Assembly (NCBI RefSeq): GCF_014203855.1
Contig: NZ_JACHJV010000001.1
Location: 496,001 to 560,000 of the forward strand
Reading direction: 5' to 3'
Length of the DNA stretch: 64,000 nt
Origin: Kitasatospora kifunensis
GTDB lineage: Bacteria; Actinomycetota; Actinomycetes; Streptomycetales; Streptomycetaceae
The notes under the pieces: generated by a model
Seen by the model: only the letters and a program-made list of their open reading frames with translations
The model's database searches: none
What the model was told of the DNA's origin: nothing
Program-made: the position numbers and the translations under genes
Shown: piece by piece, positions 1 through 7,440 of the stretch
Layout: each line of letters starts with the position of its first letter
How positions within the stretch are numbered: the first letter of the stretch is position 1

Positions 1-1348
1 GCACCGCGTAGCCGTTGGCGGTCATCCGCAGCGTAGTGGGGCGCACGTACTGGAGCAGCGCGCGGGAGGGGCCCCACAGGTCGGAGCGCAGGCCGCCGGC
101 CAGCAGGTGGGTGACCACGTCCAGGCTGAGCAGGTCCTCCAGCAGGGTGCCGGAGAGCAGCACGTCGCTGAGGTCGCCGGTCAGGCCGAGCGCGGCGATC
201 AGGTACTGGAGTTGGCCGAAGGTGGGGGCCAGCGCCCAGGAGCCGCTGACCAGTTGGCCGGCCAGATCGGCCACCGGCTTCGGGATGCTGTCCGAGAAGG
301 GGTAGTTGTAGGGCTGGCTGACGGCACGCGAGGAGAGCGGGCGCTCGGGGGCGACGCTCCAGGACTTGAGCCAGGGGAACTCGGTGAAGGCGAACCAGAT
401 GGCCTCCACCCGGCCGCTCTGCTCCAGAAAGTCGGCCAGGCTGCGGCCGTTGCCGCCGCCGGGCGCGGCGAAGAGCTCGCTGGCGGGGACGTCGATCCGA
501 CTGACGCAGCGCAGGTTCTGGTCGGCGCCGGCCCGCAGCACGGCCTCGGTGACGAAGGAACGGCCGAGGTTGACCAGGAAGGCGGCGCTGTCGGCCTCGG
601 CACGGTCGAAGGTGCGCAGCACGTACCTACCGGTGCTCTGGTCCCAGACCACGGCGGTCAGTTGGGTGACCAGGTTGCTGATCGAGCCGTAGCCGTGGCC
701 GGGTTGGGTGTTCTCGCCCGCGGCGGGGATCGCGGTGCCGTGACCGCCGATCGCGAGCACCCCGCCCAGTGTGACGTCACCCGGGGCCGGGCAGTGGGTG
801 ACGCCGAGGCCGCGCCCGGCCAGGTGGGCGAGGAGCGACTCCATGTCCGCACCCGCCTGGGCCCGCACGGCGGGCGCGGCGGCGGTGCCGGCCGCGCTGA
901 TCGCGGTGAGGTGGCTGGTGGTGTCCACCAGCAGCACCGCGGTGCTCGCCGGGGTCGCGTTGGCCACGGTGAGCGGGGCCCAGGTGTGCCGGTGGCCCTG
1001 GGCGCGCAGCCGCCAGCCCTGGGCGTGGGCCCAGTTGGCGAGGGTGACCACGTCCTCGGGGGTGTGCGGGGTGCAGGTCCACAGCTGGTCGGCGTGGATC
1101 TCGCCGGCCCAGTTCTCATACGCCTGCCGGTAGAGCTCGATGCCACTGGGGAACGCGGGCGGCACCGGGAGGGCGGTTGTCCGCGCTCCTGCGGCCTCGG
1201 CGTCGTCCGGGGTGATGATGCCGCGCAGCAGCCAGGCGGCGCCGCCGAGCGCGGCGGAGCCGGCCAGCAGGCGGCGCCGGGTCAGACCGCTCGGCTCGGC
1301 GGCTGGGCCGCCTGTGTCAGCGCGGCCGTCGTACGAGTCAGATCCCAT
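1..1348 (-). CDS. Class II (covalent-FAD) cholesterol oxidase, 3' end outside window
   Basis: Secreted flavoenzyme of the vanillyl-alcohol-oxidase superfamily, expected to oxidise and isomerise 3-beta-hydroxysterols with O2. The protein starts MGSDSYDG and has a twin-arginine signal (TRRRLLAG, residues 23-30), so folded export is likely. The FAD-binding half is visible: YENWAGEI then LWTCTPHTPEDVVTLANWAH and GHRHTWAPL, with His121 in the position expected for the covalent flavin link. GGVLAIGGHGTA follows, and then the sterol-binding part. The start is supported by an AGGGGAGGG ribosome site about 7 nt upstream. The C-terminus runs off the left edge of the window. Family assignment rests on recalled motifs of Brevibacterium-type cholesterol oxidase II, and the true substrate may differ. 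Confidence 0.8.
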   Translation of the reverse strand, partial: MGSDSYDGRADTGGPAAEPSGLTRRRLLAGSAALGGAAWLLRGIITPDDAEAAGARTTALPVPPAFPSGIELYRQAYENWAGEIHADQLWTCTPHTPEDVVTLANWAHAQGWRLRAQGHRHTWAPLTVANATPASTAVLLVDTTSHLTAISAAGTAAAPAVRAQAGADMESLLAHLAGRGLGVTHCPAPGDVTLGGVLAIGGHGTAIPAAGENTQPGHGYGSISNLVTQLTAVVWDQSTGRYVLRTFDRAEADSAAFLVNLGRSFVTEAVLRAGADQNLRCVSRIDVPASELFAAPGGGNGRSLADFLEQSGRVEAIWFAFTEFPWLKSWSVAPERPLSSRAVSQPYNYPFSDSIPKPVADLAGQLVSGSWALAPTFGQLQYLIAALGLTGDLSDVLLSGTLLEDLLSLDVVTHLLAGGLRSDLWGPSRALLQYVRPTTLRMTANGYAV

Positions 1349-1586
1349 GGGAGCCCTCCCCTGTCAGTTCGATGAGCAGGGCTGACCCTAGGAGAGAAGG
1401 GATCGGATCCGTCCGAACGTTCATCGGCAATCACTAGTTCGAGTGAACCCATCGACCCCGGGAACTTTCGTCGCCGTCCGGTCACCGCCGGTCCGGGCAC
1501 CGCCGACCGGGGCCGGCTCGGCCCGCCGACCGGGTCAGCCCACCAACCCAGCCCCCCGGCCGGCCCCGCTCAGCCCGCTGGTCCGT

Positions 1587-2759
1587 TCAGCCCACCGGTG
1601 CGGGCGCGGCCGGCAGGGCGATCTCGAAGCAGCAGCCGCCGTTCACGTTGTACACCGAGGCCCGCCCCGCGTGCGCCTCCACGATGCCGCGCACGATCGC
1701 CAGGCCCAGCCCCGCCCCGGTGTCCCCGTGGTGGCGCACCGCACCGCCGGCGGTCGCCGCGCCGCGCACCGGGCGCGGGGTGCGGGCGCTGCCGCCACGC
1801 CAGCCGGTCTCGAAGACCCGGGCCAGGTCGGCCTCCGGGATCCCGCCGCAGCCGTCGGTCACCGAGAGCACCACCTCACCCGCCCGCTGCCGGGCGGCCA
1901 CCGCCACCACGCCCTCGGCGGGGGTCGAGCGGATCGCGTTGACCAGCAGGTTGCCGAGCACCCGGGTGATCTCCCGCCCGTCCACCTGCACCGGGGCCGG
2001 TTCGATCCGCTCCCCGCGCAGCTGCACGCCGCGCTCGCGGGCCAGCGGGTAGGCGCCCGCTATGGCGTCGCCGACCAGGTCGTAGACCGAGACCCGGGTC
2101 AGGGTCAGGGTCAGCGCGCCGGCCTGGATCCGGGAGAGCTCGAAGAGGTCGTCCACCATGCCGGTCAGCCGGTCCACCTCGGTGCGGATCTGCCCGTGGT
2201 AGCGGGCCGGGTCCTCGGCGACGCCGTCCTCCAGTGCCTCGGCCATCGCGCGCAGGCCGGCCAGCGGGGTGCGCAGGTCGTGCGAGATCCAGGCGATCAG
2301 CTCGCGCCGGGAGGACTCCAAGGCCTGCTCGCGCTGGCGGGACTCGGCAAGCCGCGCGCTGGTTGCGGCCAACTCGGCGCTCAGCTCGGCCAGTTCGGAG
2401 CCGAGCGGTTCGGCGGGGGCGGCGAAGCCGGCGGCGCTGCCCACCGTGCGGGCGGCCACCGTCAGAGCCCGGCTGCCGGCCACCACCTGGCGCCCCAGCA
2501 GGGCGGCGGTCACCAGCGAGACCACCGCGGCCATGCAGGTCACGGTGATCACCACGCCGAGGTCGTGGTGCGAGAGGAACATCGCCTGGGCCACCGCCAG
2601 GGTGCCGGCGGTCATCGCGAGCACGGTGACCACGGCGACGGCGAAGAGCGAGAGCGCCACCGAGCGGCGGCGCAGCAGCCGCACCGCCGGCCAGCCGAGC
2701 AGCCCGGCCACCCCGGCGCCGAGCGCGGCGAACAGGGCGATCAGCAGCAGGTCCGTCAC
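1587..2759 (-). CDS. Two-component sensor histidine kinase
   Basis: Membrane sensor kinase of 390 aa that pairs with the response regulator just upstream. Two or three hydrophobic segments lie in the first 90 residues (LLLIALFAALGAGVAGLL, then a pair flanking AQAMFLSHH), so the external loop is very short. A HAMP-like linker follows, then the H-box ISHDLRTPL with phospho-accepting His160, an N-box (LGNLLVNAIRST), and G-boxes (DGCGGIP, GAGLGLAIV). The GTG start at 2759 overlaps the regulator stop as GTGA, which implies translational coupling. A longer in-frame extension is rejected because it would lie inside the regulator gene. The stimulus is unknown, and the short sensor loop suggests membrane or intracellular sensing. 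Confidence 0.9.
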   Translation of the reverse strand: MTDLLLIALFAALGAGVAGLLGWPAVRLLRRRSVALSLFAVAVVTVLAMTAGTLAVAQAMFLSHHDLGVVITVTCMAAVVSLVTAALLGRQVVAGSRALTVAARTVGSAAGFAAPAEPLGSELAELSAELAATSARLAESRQREQALESSRRELIAWISHDLRTPLAGLRAMAEALEDGVAEDPARYHGQIRTEVDRLTGMVDDLFELSRIQAGALTLTLTRVSVYDLVGDAIAGAYPLARERGVQLRGERIEPAPVQVDGREITRVLGNLLVNAIRSTPAEGVVAVAARQRAGEVVLSVTDGCGGIPEADLARVFETGWRGGSARTPRPVRGAATAGGAVRHHGDTGAGLGLAIVRGIVEAHAGRASVYNVNGGCCFEIALPAAPAPVG

Positions 2760-3544
2760 GCCGGCCCGCCTTCGGCCGCACCAGCCGCAGCCCGCACCGG
2801 GTCGAACCGGTAGCCGACGCCCCATACGGTGCTGATCAGCGCGGGTGCCGCCGGGTCGTCCTCGACCTTCTCGCGCAGCCGCCGCACGTGCACCGTGACG
2901 GTGGACAGGTCGCCGAACTCCCACCCCCAGACCCGGTGCATCAGCTCCTCGCGCCCGAACGCCGTCCCCGGGTGCCGGACGAAGAAGGTCAGCAGGTCGA
3001 ACTCGCGCTGGGTCAGCGCCAGTTCCCGCTCGCTGCGAAAGGCCCGGCGGGCCTGCTGGTCGAGCCGCAGGTCCCCGGCCCGCAGCGGCTCCCGGCCCGC
3101 GGCGGCGGCCGGGACGGCCTGCCGACGCAGCACGGCCTGGACCCGCAGCACCAGTTCGCGCGGGCTGAACGGCTTGGTGACGTAGTCGTCCGCCCCCAGC
3201 TCCAGGCCCAGGATCCGGTCACACTCCTCACCCTTCGCGGTGAGCATCACCACCGCCGGGTGGCCGCTGCCGTCCGCGCGCAGTCGGCGGCAGACCTCCA
3301 GACCGTCCAGTTCGGGCAGCATCAGGTCGAGTACCACCAGGTCGGGACGGAACTGCCCGGCCTGGGCCAGCGCCGCGCGCCCGTCGGCGGCCCGGGCCAC
3401 GGTGTAGCCGGCCCGCCGCAGGTAGCCGGTGACCACCTCGGCGACGGTCGGGTCGTCGTCGACCACCAGGATTCGGGCGGGTGCGCCGGCCGCGGGCACG
3501 CCCGTCGCAGGCGTGGCGGGCGCGGGCACAGGGGTCACTGTCAC
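2756..3544 (-). CDS. OmpR/PhoB-family response regulator
   Basis: DNA-binding response regulator of 262 aa. The receiver domain carries the acidic pocket (VVDDDP), phospho-acceptor Asp73 in VVLDLMLPELDG, and the conserved Lys in VTKPFSP. The C-terminal winged helix is of OmpR type (LTQREFDLLTFFVRHPG ... WGVGYRFDP). A Pro/Ala-rich leader of about 20 residues precedes the receiver. I chose GTG 3544, behind a G-rich stretch; GTG 3538 is a close alternative, and the ATG at 3646 would add an implausible basic extension. It is the first gene of a two-gene operon with the kinase. The target is not apparent; the adjacent cholesterol oxidase, on the same strand downstream, is one candidate. Confidence 0.9.
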   Translation of the reverse strand: MTVTPVPAPATPATGVPAAGAPARILVVDDDPTVAEVVTGYLRRAGYTVARAADGRAALAQAGQFRPDLVVLDLMLPELDGLEVCRRLRADGSGHPAVVMLTAKGEECDRILGLELGADDYVTKPFSPRELVLRVQAVLRRQAVPAAAAGREPLRAGDLRLDQQARRAFRSERELALTQREFDLLTFFVRHPGTAFGREELMHRVWGWEFGDLSTVTVHVRRLREKVEDDPAAPALISTVWGVGYRFDPVRAAAGAAEGGPA

Positions 3545-3773
3545 CCCACCGAGGATAGGACCACGGCCGGGTGGTGCCCCGCGCCCACGGTGACCGTACG
3601 ACTTCCGTAAGGGTTCCCGGCGCGACCAGCGGTCTTTCGTGAGCACGCGCCCGTCACCCCGTGGGCTCGGCCCACCGCGCGCGCTGCTGCCCGATGCGCC
3701 ACGGTGGGAAGAACAGCCAACCGCCCGCGCCCCCGCTCACCGCCGAGCGCCTGATCACGCCCTGGAGGCCGTG

Positions 3774-3992
3774 ATGACCGAGCACATCTACCGGGTCACC
3801 GAGATCGTCGGCTCCTCCCACGAGGGGACCGACGCCGCGATCCGCAACGCGCTGACCAGGGCGTCGCAGACGCTGCGCAACATCGACTGGTTCGAGGTGG
3901 TGCAGGTGCGCGGACACTTCGCGGAGGACCAGATCCAGCACTACCAGGTCACCGTCAAGATCGGCTTCCGGCTCGAGGAGCCGGCCGCCTGA
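3774..3992 (+). CDS. Dodecin, flavin-storage protein
   Basis: Small 72-aa protein matching the dodecin family in length and sequence: TEHIYRVTEIVGSSHEGTDAAI, then LRNIDWFEVVQVRG and a final beta strand ending in VTVKIGF. Dodecins form hollow dodecamers that bind stacked flavins (riboflavin, FMN or FAD). The Trp in DWFEV is the flavin-stacking residue of the family. The start is set by a GGAGG 5 nt upstream of ATG 3774; the GTG immediately before it is an alternative. It is monocistronic and ends in a very strong hairpin. A flavin buffer is compatible with the flavoenzyme at the left edge, but no functional link is shown. Confidence 0.93.
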   Translation: MTEHIYRVTEIVGSSHEGTDAAIRNALTRASQTLRNIDWFEVVQVRGHFAEDQIQHYQVTVKIGFRLEEPAA

Positions 3993-3998
3993 CCGCCC

Positions 3999-4050
3999 GG
4001 TGGCAGGACGAAGGCCCCTACGCCTGCGTAGGGGCCTTCGTCCTGCCACC
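3999..4050. terminator. Bidirectional terminator, 25-bp perfect stem
   Basis: Perfect inverted repeat: left arm 3999-4023, right arm 4026-4050, apex of only a few bases. It lies between the convergent dodecin gene and the DUF4383 gene, 6 nt after one stop and 4 nt before the other, so it can serve both. No T-run is present, as is common in streptomycetes. Confidence 0.85.
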
Positions 4051-4054
4051 GTCC

Positions 4055-4597
4055 TCAGTGGTTCACGGTCGGCCGCAGTACCTTCTTGAAGGGCGGCACG
4101 TGCCAGCGGCCCGCGATGTCCTCCTCGGGCTCCCGCTCGCCGCTGTGGCGCTGCTGCCAGTACGGGTTGTCGTGCGGTAGGTGGCCGCTGACTCTGCCGT
4201 ACATGCCGAAGGTCGCGATCACGAAGCCGAAGACGAAGCTGAAGAGCACGTTGGCCATCCGGAAGGCCAGGTAGTTCCAGCTGCTGTCGAGCGCCATCAG
4301 CCCGACGAAGCCGGCCACCACGAAGATCGCGCCGACCACCATGTTGAGCCAGGAGGCGAAGTTGCCGCCGACCACGGCGCCGATCATCAGGATCGCGCCG
4401 AAGATGATGGAGAGCACGCCGAGCGTGCCGTTGCTGGACAGGCCGGCGATGTTCTTGCCGTGGATGGAGAGGTATCCGGGAGCACCGGCCACCCCGAAGC
4501 AGCCCCAGATCAACAGGAGCAGACCGCACACGCCGGCGCCGAACCGGTAGACCTGGGCGAGTCGGTGGTCGGTGGGGAGTTCGTCCTTCAGTCTCAT
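4055..4597 (-). CDS. DUF4383-type four-helix membrane protein
   Basis: Integral membrane protein of 180 aa, resembling the actinobacterial DUF4383 family; function unknown. Four hydrophobic segments are visible (AGVCGLLLLIWGCFGVAG, LGVLSIIFGAILMIGAVVGG, MVVGAIFVVAGFVGLMAL, NVLFSFVFGFVIATFGMYG). A His/Pro-rich cytosolic tail follows (GHLPHDNPYWQQRHSG). ATG 4597 is preceded by GGAGGT at 7 nt, so the upstream in-frame ATG at 4645 is unlikely. It is single-gene, divergent from asnB and convergent with dodecin. Confidence 0.8.
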   Translation of the reverse strand: MRLKDELPTDHRLAQVYRFGAGVCGLLLLIWGCFGVAGAPGYLSIHGKNIAGLSSNGTLGVLSIIFGAILMIGAVVGGNFASWLNMVVGAIFVVAGFVGLMALDSSWNYLAFRMANVLFSFVFGFVIATFGMYGRVSGHLPHDNPYWQQRHSGEREPEEDIAGRWHVPPFKKVLRPTVNH

Positions 4598-4936
4598 GGC
4601 AACCTCCACGTGAGAGCGGAGCGGACGGGAGTGCCCGTTGTGCACTCTGGATCCACGCTACGCCCGCCAAGCCCGCCCCCGCCCGTCCACCACCGGCAGG
4701 CCCAGCCGCGAACACCCGTCGCAGGCAGGCCAGTCTGCACGGTCTTCGGCCAAATCCGGCTCGCATCCGCTCCGCGCGGGGTCCGCGCCCGCCAGGTAGG
4801 CGTAGCGTCACGAGCTGCACACGGAACGACGCGGCGCACCACCCTGCCCGGCCTCGTACCCGCAGCGCGCCGCCGACTCCTACCCCGGCCCGCCCCACCT
4901 GGGCCGCCGGGGCCCGATGACGAGGAGGCACTGCGT
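4598..4936. other. Divergent intergenic region, no gene seen
   Basis: About 340 bp between the DUF4383 gene and asnB. It must hold both promoters. I see no convincing small gene, tRNA or strong hairpin. A GAGGAGG ribosome site for asnB lies at its right end (4922-4928). Confidence 0.5.
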
Positions 4937-6793
4937 ATGTGCGGCATAGCCGGCTGGGTGGCATTCGACCAGGACCTGACGCAGCGGCGCGAAGCACTGG
5001 CCGCGATGACCGAGACGATGGCCTGCCGCGGCCCGGACGCGGGCGGTGTGCACCTGAGCCCGCACGCCGCGCTCGGCCACCGCCGGCTCGCGGTGATCGA
5101 CATCGAGGGCGGCGCCCAGCCGATGGCGGTGGAGGAGGACGGCCGGCTGCTGGCCTGCCTCACCTACAGCGGCGAGGTCTACAACCACCTGGAGCTGCGC
5201 GCCGAGTTGGAGTCGCACGGCCACCGGTTCCGCACCCGCAGCGACACCGAGGTGGTGCTGCACGCCTACCTGCAGTGGGGGCCCGGCTTCGCCGAGCGGC
5301 TCAACGGCATGTTCGCCTTCGCGATCTGGGACGCGCGCACCGAGGAGCTGCTGCTCGTCCGCGACCGGATGGGCGTCAAGCCGCTCTACTACTACCGGCT
5401 CGGCGACGGCGTGCTGTTCGGCTCCGAGCCGAAGGCGATCCTGGCCCACCCGTCGGTGGACCCGGTGGTCGGCCTGGAGGGCCTGCGCGAGGTGCTCTCG
5501 CTGGTCAAGACGCCAGGCCAGGCGATCTACCAGGGCATGGCCGAGCTGCGTCCCGGACACTACCTGCGGATCCGGCGCGAGGGCCTGACGGACCATCAGT
5601 ACTGGTCGCTGGAGGCCCGGGAGCACACCGACGACCTGCCCACCACCGTCGCCACCGTGCGCGAACTGCTGGACGACATCGTGCGCCGCCAGCTGATCTC
5701 GGACGTGCCGCTGTGCTCGCTGCTCTCCGGCGGCCTGGACTCCAGCACCATCACGGCGCTGGCCGCGCGCGGCCTGGCGGCCACCGGCTCGGGGCCGGTG
5801 CGCTCCTTCTCGGTGGACTTCATCGGGCAGACGGAGAACTTCCAGCCTGACGACCTGCGGGCCACCCCCGACACCCCGTTCGCACACCTGCTGGCCCGGC
5901 ACGTGCAGGCCGACCACAGTGACATCGTGCTGGACGCCGCCGCGCTGATCGACCCGGCGCACCGGGCCGCGGTGCTGCGCGCGGGCGACCTGCCGACCGG
6001 CTTCGGCGACATCGACACCTCGCTCTACCTGCTCTTCAAGGCGATCCGGCGGCACTCCACGGTGGCGCTGTCCGGCGAGTCGGCGGACGAGGTGTTCGGC
6101 GGTTACCCGTGGTTCCACGAACGTGACGTGGTGTACACGGACACCTTCCCCTGGCACGCGTCCTCGGCGATCCACCGCCTCGGCGGTCCCGGGATGGCTC
6201 CGCGCCACAGCCTGCTCGACCCCGACCTGATCGCCCGCCTGGACCTGGCGACCTACGTCGCCGACAGCTACGCGACCGCGATCGCCGAGGTCCCGCACCT
6301 GCCGGCGGCCGATCCGCACGAGCGGCGGATGCGCGAGATCTGCTACCTGCACCTGACCCGGTTCGTCCGGCTGCTGCTGGACCGCAAGGACCGGATGAGC
6401 ATGGCCAGCGGGCTCGAGGTCCGGGTGCCGTTCTGTGACCACCGCCTGGTGCAGTACGTCTTCAACACCCCGTGGGCGATGAAGAACTTCGACGGGCGGG
6501 AGAAGAGCCTGCTGCGGGCGGCCGCCGCGGACATCCTGCCGCGGGAGATCGTGGAGCGGGTGAAGAGCCCGTATCCGAGCACGCAGGACCCGAACTACCC
6601 GATCGCGCTGCGCTCGGCCCTGACCGAGCTGGCCGAGGACCCGAAGGCGCCGGGACAGGCGCTGGCCGACCCGACCGCGGTGGCCGCCGCGCTGTCGCCG
6701 GAGCACGAGCCGCAAGCGGCCCGGGCGGCGACCGAGGTGCTGCTGGGGCTGGACGGGTGGCTACGCGCCTACCCGATCTCGCTACGCCTCTAG
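4937..6793 (+). CDS. asnB: Asparagine synthetase, glutamine-hydrolysing
   Basis: Cytoplasmic enzyme of 618 aa making asparagine from aspartate, glutamine and ATP. The N-terminal glutaminase domain begins MCGIAGWVAF, so Cys2 becomes the nucleophile after Met removal. CRGPDAGGVH and SGEVYNH follow in that domain. The synthetase domain has the ATP pyrophosphatase loop SGGLDSS (residues 264-270) and SGESADEVFGGY. Length is normal for class B enzymes. GAGGAGG 8 nt before ATG 4937 fixes the start. It is monocistronic. Lasso-peptide cyclases are homologous, but they lack this intact glutaminase site, so a housekeeping or specialised-metabolism asparagine synthetase is the better call. Confidence 0.93.
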   Translation: MCGIAGWVAFDQDLTQRREALAAMTETMACRGPDAGGVHLSPHAALGHRRLAVIDIEGGAQPMAVEEDGRLLACLTYSGEVYNHLELRAELESHGHRFRTRSDTEVVLHAYLQWGPGFAERLNGMFAFAIWDARTEELLLVRDRMGVKPLYYYRLGDGVLFGSEPKAILAHPSVDPVVGLEGLREVLSLVKTPGQAIYQGMAELRPGHYLRIRREGLTDHQYWSLEAREHTDDLPTTVATVRELLDDIVRRQLISDVPLCSLLSGGLDSSTITALAARGLAATGSGPVRSFSVDFIGQTENFQPDDLRATPDTPFAHLLARHVQADHSDIVLDAAALIDPAHRAAVLRAGDLPTGFGDIDTSLYLLFKAIRRHSTVALSGESADEVFGGYPWFHERDVVYTDTFPWHASSAIHRLGGPGMAPRHSLLDPDLIARLDLATYVADSYATAIAEVPHLPAADPHERRMREICYLHLTRFVRLLLDRKDRMSMASGLEVRVPFCDHRLVQYVFNTPWAMKNFDGREKSLLRAAAADILPREIVERVKSPYPSTQDPNYPIALRSALTELAEDPKAPGQALADPTAVAAALSPEHEPQAARAATEVLLGLDGWLRAYPISLRL

Positions 6794-6819
6794 GACGTCT
6801 GCGGCCCCCGTGACGGCGG

Positions 6820-6999
6820 TCAGCGCGGGTACTCGTCGTCGCCGACCGGGACCTGGCGGCTCTGCTCGACGGCGTCGCCCTCGTCGGCGGCGGCGTTCAG
6901 CGGCTGGTCGGCGCGCGGGGGGAGCTGCTCGTCGATGTCGGGCTCCGGGTCCTCCGGGTCGAGCGACTCGACGACGAATTCGGCGGCGTTGTCGGTCAT
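6820..6999 (-). CDS. 59-aa acidic small protein, unknown function
   Basis: Short gene convergent with asnB. It encodes MTDNAAEFVVESLDPEDPEP and then more Asp/Glu/Pro-rich sequence ending GDDEYPR. There is no Cys and no hydrophobic segment, so it is probably a soluble, disordered, strongly acidic protein. GAGGGG about 8 nt upstream of ATG 6999 supports translation; longer in-frame extensions lack such a site. I do not recognise the family. Two hairpins and a second candidate mini-gene lie upstream on the same strand. Confidence 0.55.
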   Translation of the reverse strand: MTDNAAEFVVESLDPEDPEPDIDEQLPPRADQPLNAAADEGDAVEQSRQVPVGDDEYPR

Positions 7000-7114
7000 G
7001 ACCTCACCCCTCACGGCTGTGGGGCACCGGTGGCCCCTGTTGTCTCCAACACTTACCCGACCAGCGGCGTCCCACTCGGCACCCGCCGCCCACGTCGGCG
7101 TGTTTCGGCGTGTT

Positions 7115-7147
7115 GGACGGGACCGGCCCCCCGAGCCGGTCCCGTCC
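7115..7147. terminator. 13-bp GC hairpin with CCCCCGA loop
   Basis: Perfect inverted repeat, arms 7115-7127 and 7135-7147, 7-nt loop. It is the second of two tandem hairpins that share the same loop and the right-arm core GAGCCGGT, downstream of the 30-codon minus-strand ORF. It is also readable as a terminator for plus-strand read-through from asnB. Confidence 0.55.
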
Positions 7148-7163
7148 GAACGACGACAACGAC

Positions 7164-7196
7164 GGCCGACACCAGCCCCCCGAGCCGGTGCCGGCC
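7164..7196 (-). terminator. 13-bp hairpin directly after 30-codon ORF
   Basis: Arms 7164-7176 and 7184-7196, loop CCCCCGA. Two positions pair only as G-U, and only in RNA made from the minus strand. The stem begins 8 nt after the TGA of the 30-codon ORF (7205-7297). Orientation and spacing both point to a minus-strand terminator. Confidence 0.6.
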
Positions 7197-7204
7197 GTAG
7201 CTCA

Positions 7205-7297
7205 TCAAATCCAGGTGGTGTCGCCGCGGCTCGGCGCAGGACGCATGGCGGCGGAGCGGTCGGTGGAGTGCGTGGCGGAGGACGGCTGGGTGGCCAT
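7205..7297 (-). CDS. Candidate 30-aa peptide gene
   Basis: Small ORF beginning MATQPSSATH and ending SRGDTTWI. Three things favour a real gene: a GGGAAGG ribosome site 8 nt before ATG 7297, a stop followed at once by a strand-specific hairpin, and a position divergent from a large pathway-type regulator. The peptide is rich in Ser, Thr, Ala and Pro, has no Cys, and has one aromatic residue near the C-terminus. No modifying enzyme, protease or transporter gene is adjacent, so calling it a RiPP precursor or signal peptide would be speculation. Chance occurrence in GC-rich DNA remains possible. Confidence 0.4.
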   Translation of the reverse strand: MATQPSSATHSTDRSAAMRPAPSRGDTTWI

Positions 7298-7340
7298 CGG
7301 CGGTTCCTTCCCTGGTACGGCGGGCGCATGCCCGCGCAGA

Positions 7341-7385
7341 CCGGCCTGGTTGGTGCCCTCCCCTGTGGGGCGCCAACCAGGCCGG
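7341..7385 (+). other. 18-bp hairpin upstream of the AfsR-like gene
   Basis: Arms 7341-7358 and 7368-7385 with a 9-nt loop. The single imperfect pair is a G-U only in plus-strand RNA. It sits 43 nt before the predicted promoter of the regulator, so it is upstream of that transcript. Plausible roles are stopping read-through into the regulator, or a DNA-level site. Confidence 0.5.
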
Positions 7386-7427
7386 GCTCGGTTGTCCTGA
7401 GCCTGCCGGAGCCTGCTCACGGCCGGG

Positions 7428-7433
7428 TAATAT
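7428..7433 (+). promoter_or_regulatory. -10 box TAATAT placing transcription start at the ATG
   Basis: TAATAT lies 7 nt upstream of ATG 7441 and no ribosome site is visible between them. If this is the -10 element, transcription would start at or next to the A of the ATG, giving a leaderless mRNA. That mode is common in actinomycetes. No clear -35 is seen. Confidence 0.45.
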
Positions 7434-7440
7434 CCGGATA

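Noticed and set aside
4937..7297. Lasso-peptide or similar RiPP cluster from asparagine-synthetase homologue plus small ORFs
   Set aside because: AsnB has an intact glutaminase Cys2 and full length. No leader peptidase, RRE or ABC transporter gene is nearby, and the small ORFs lack a recognisable leader/core pattern.
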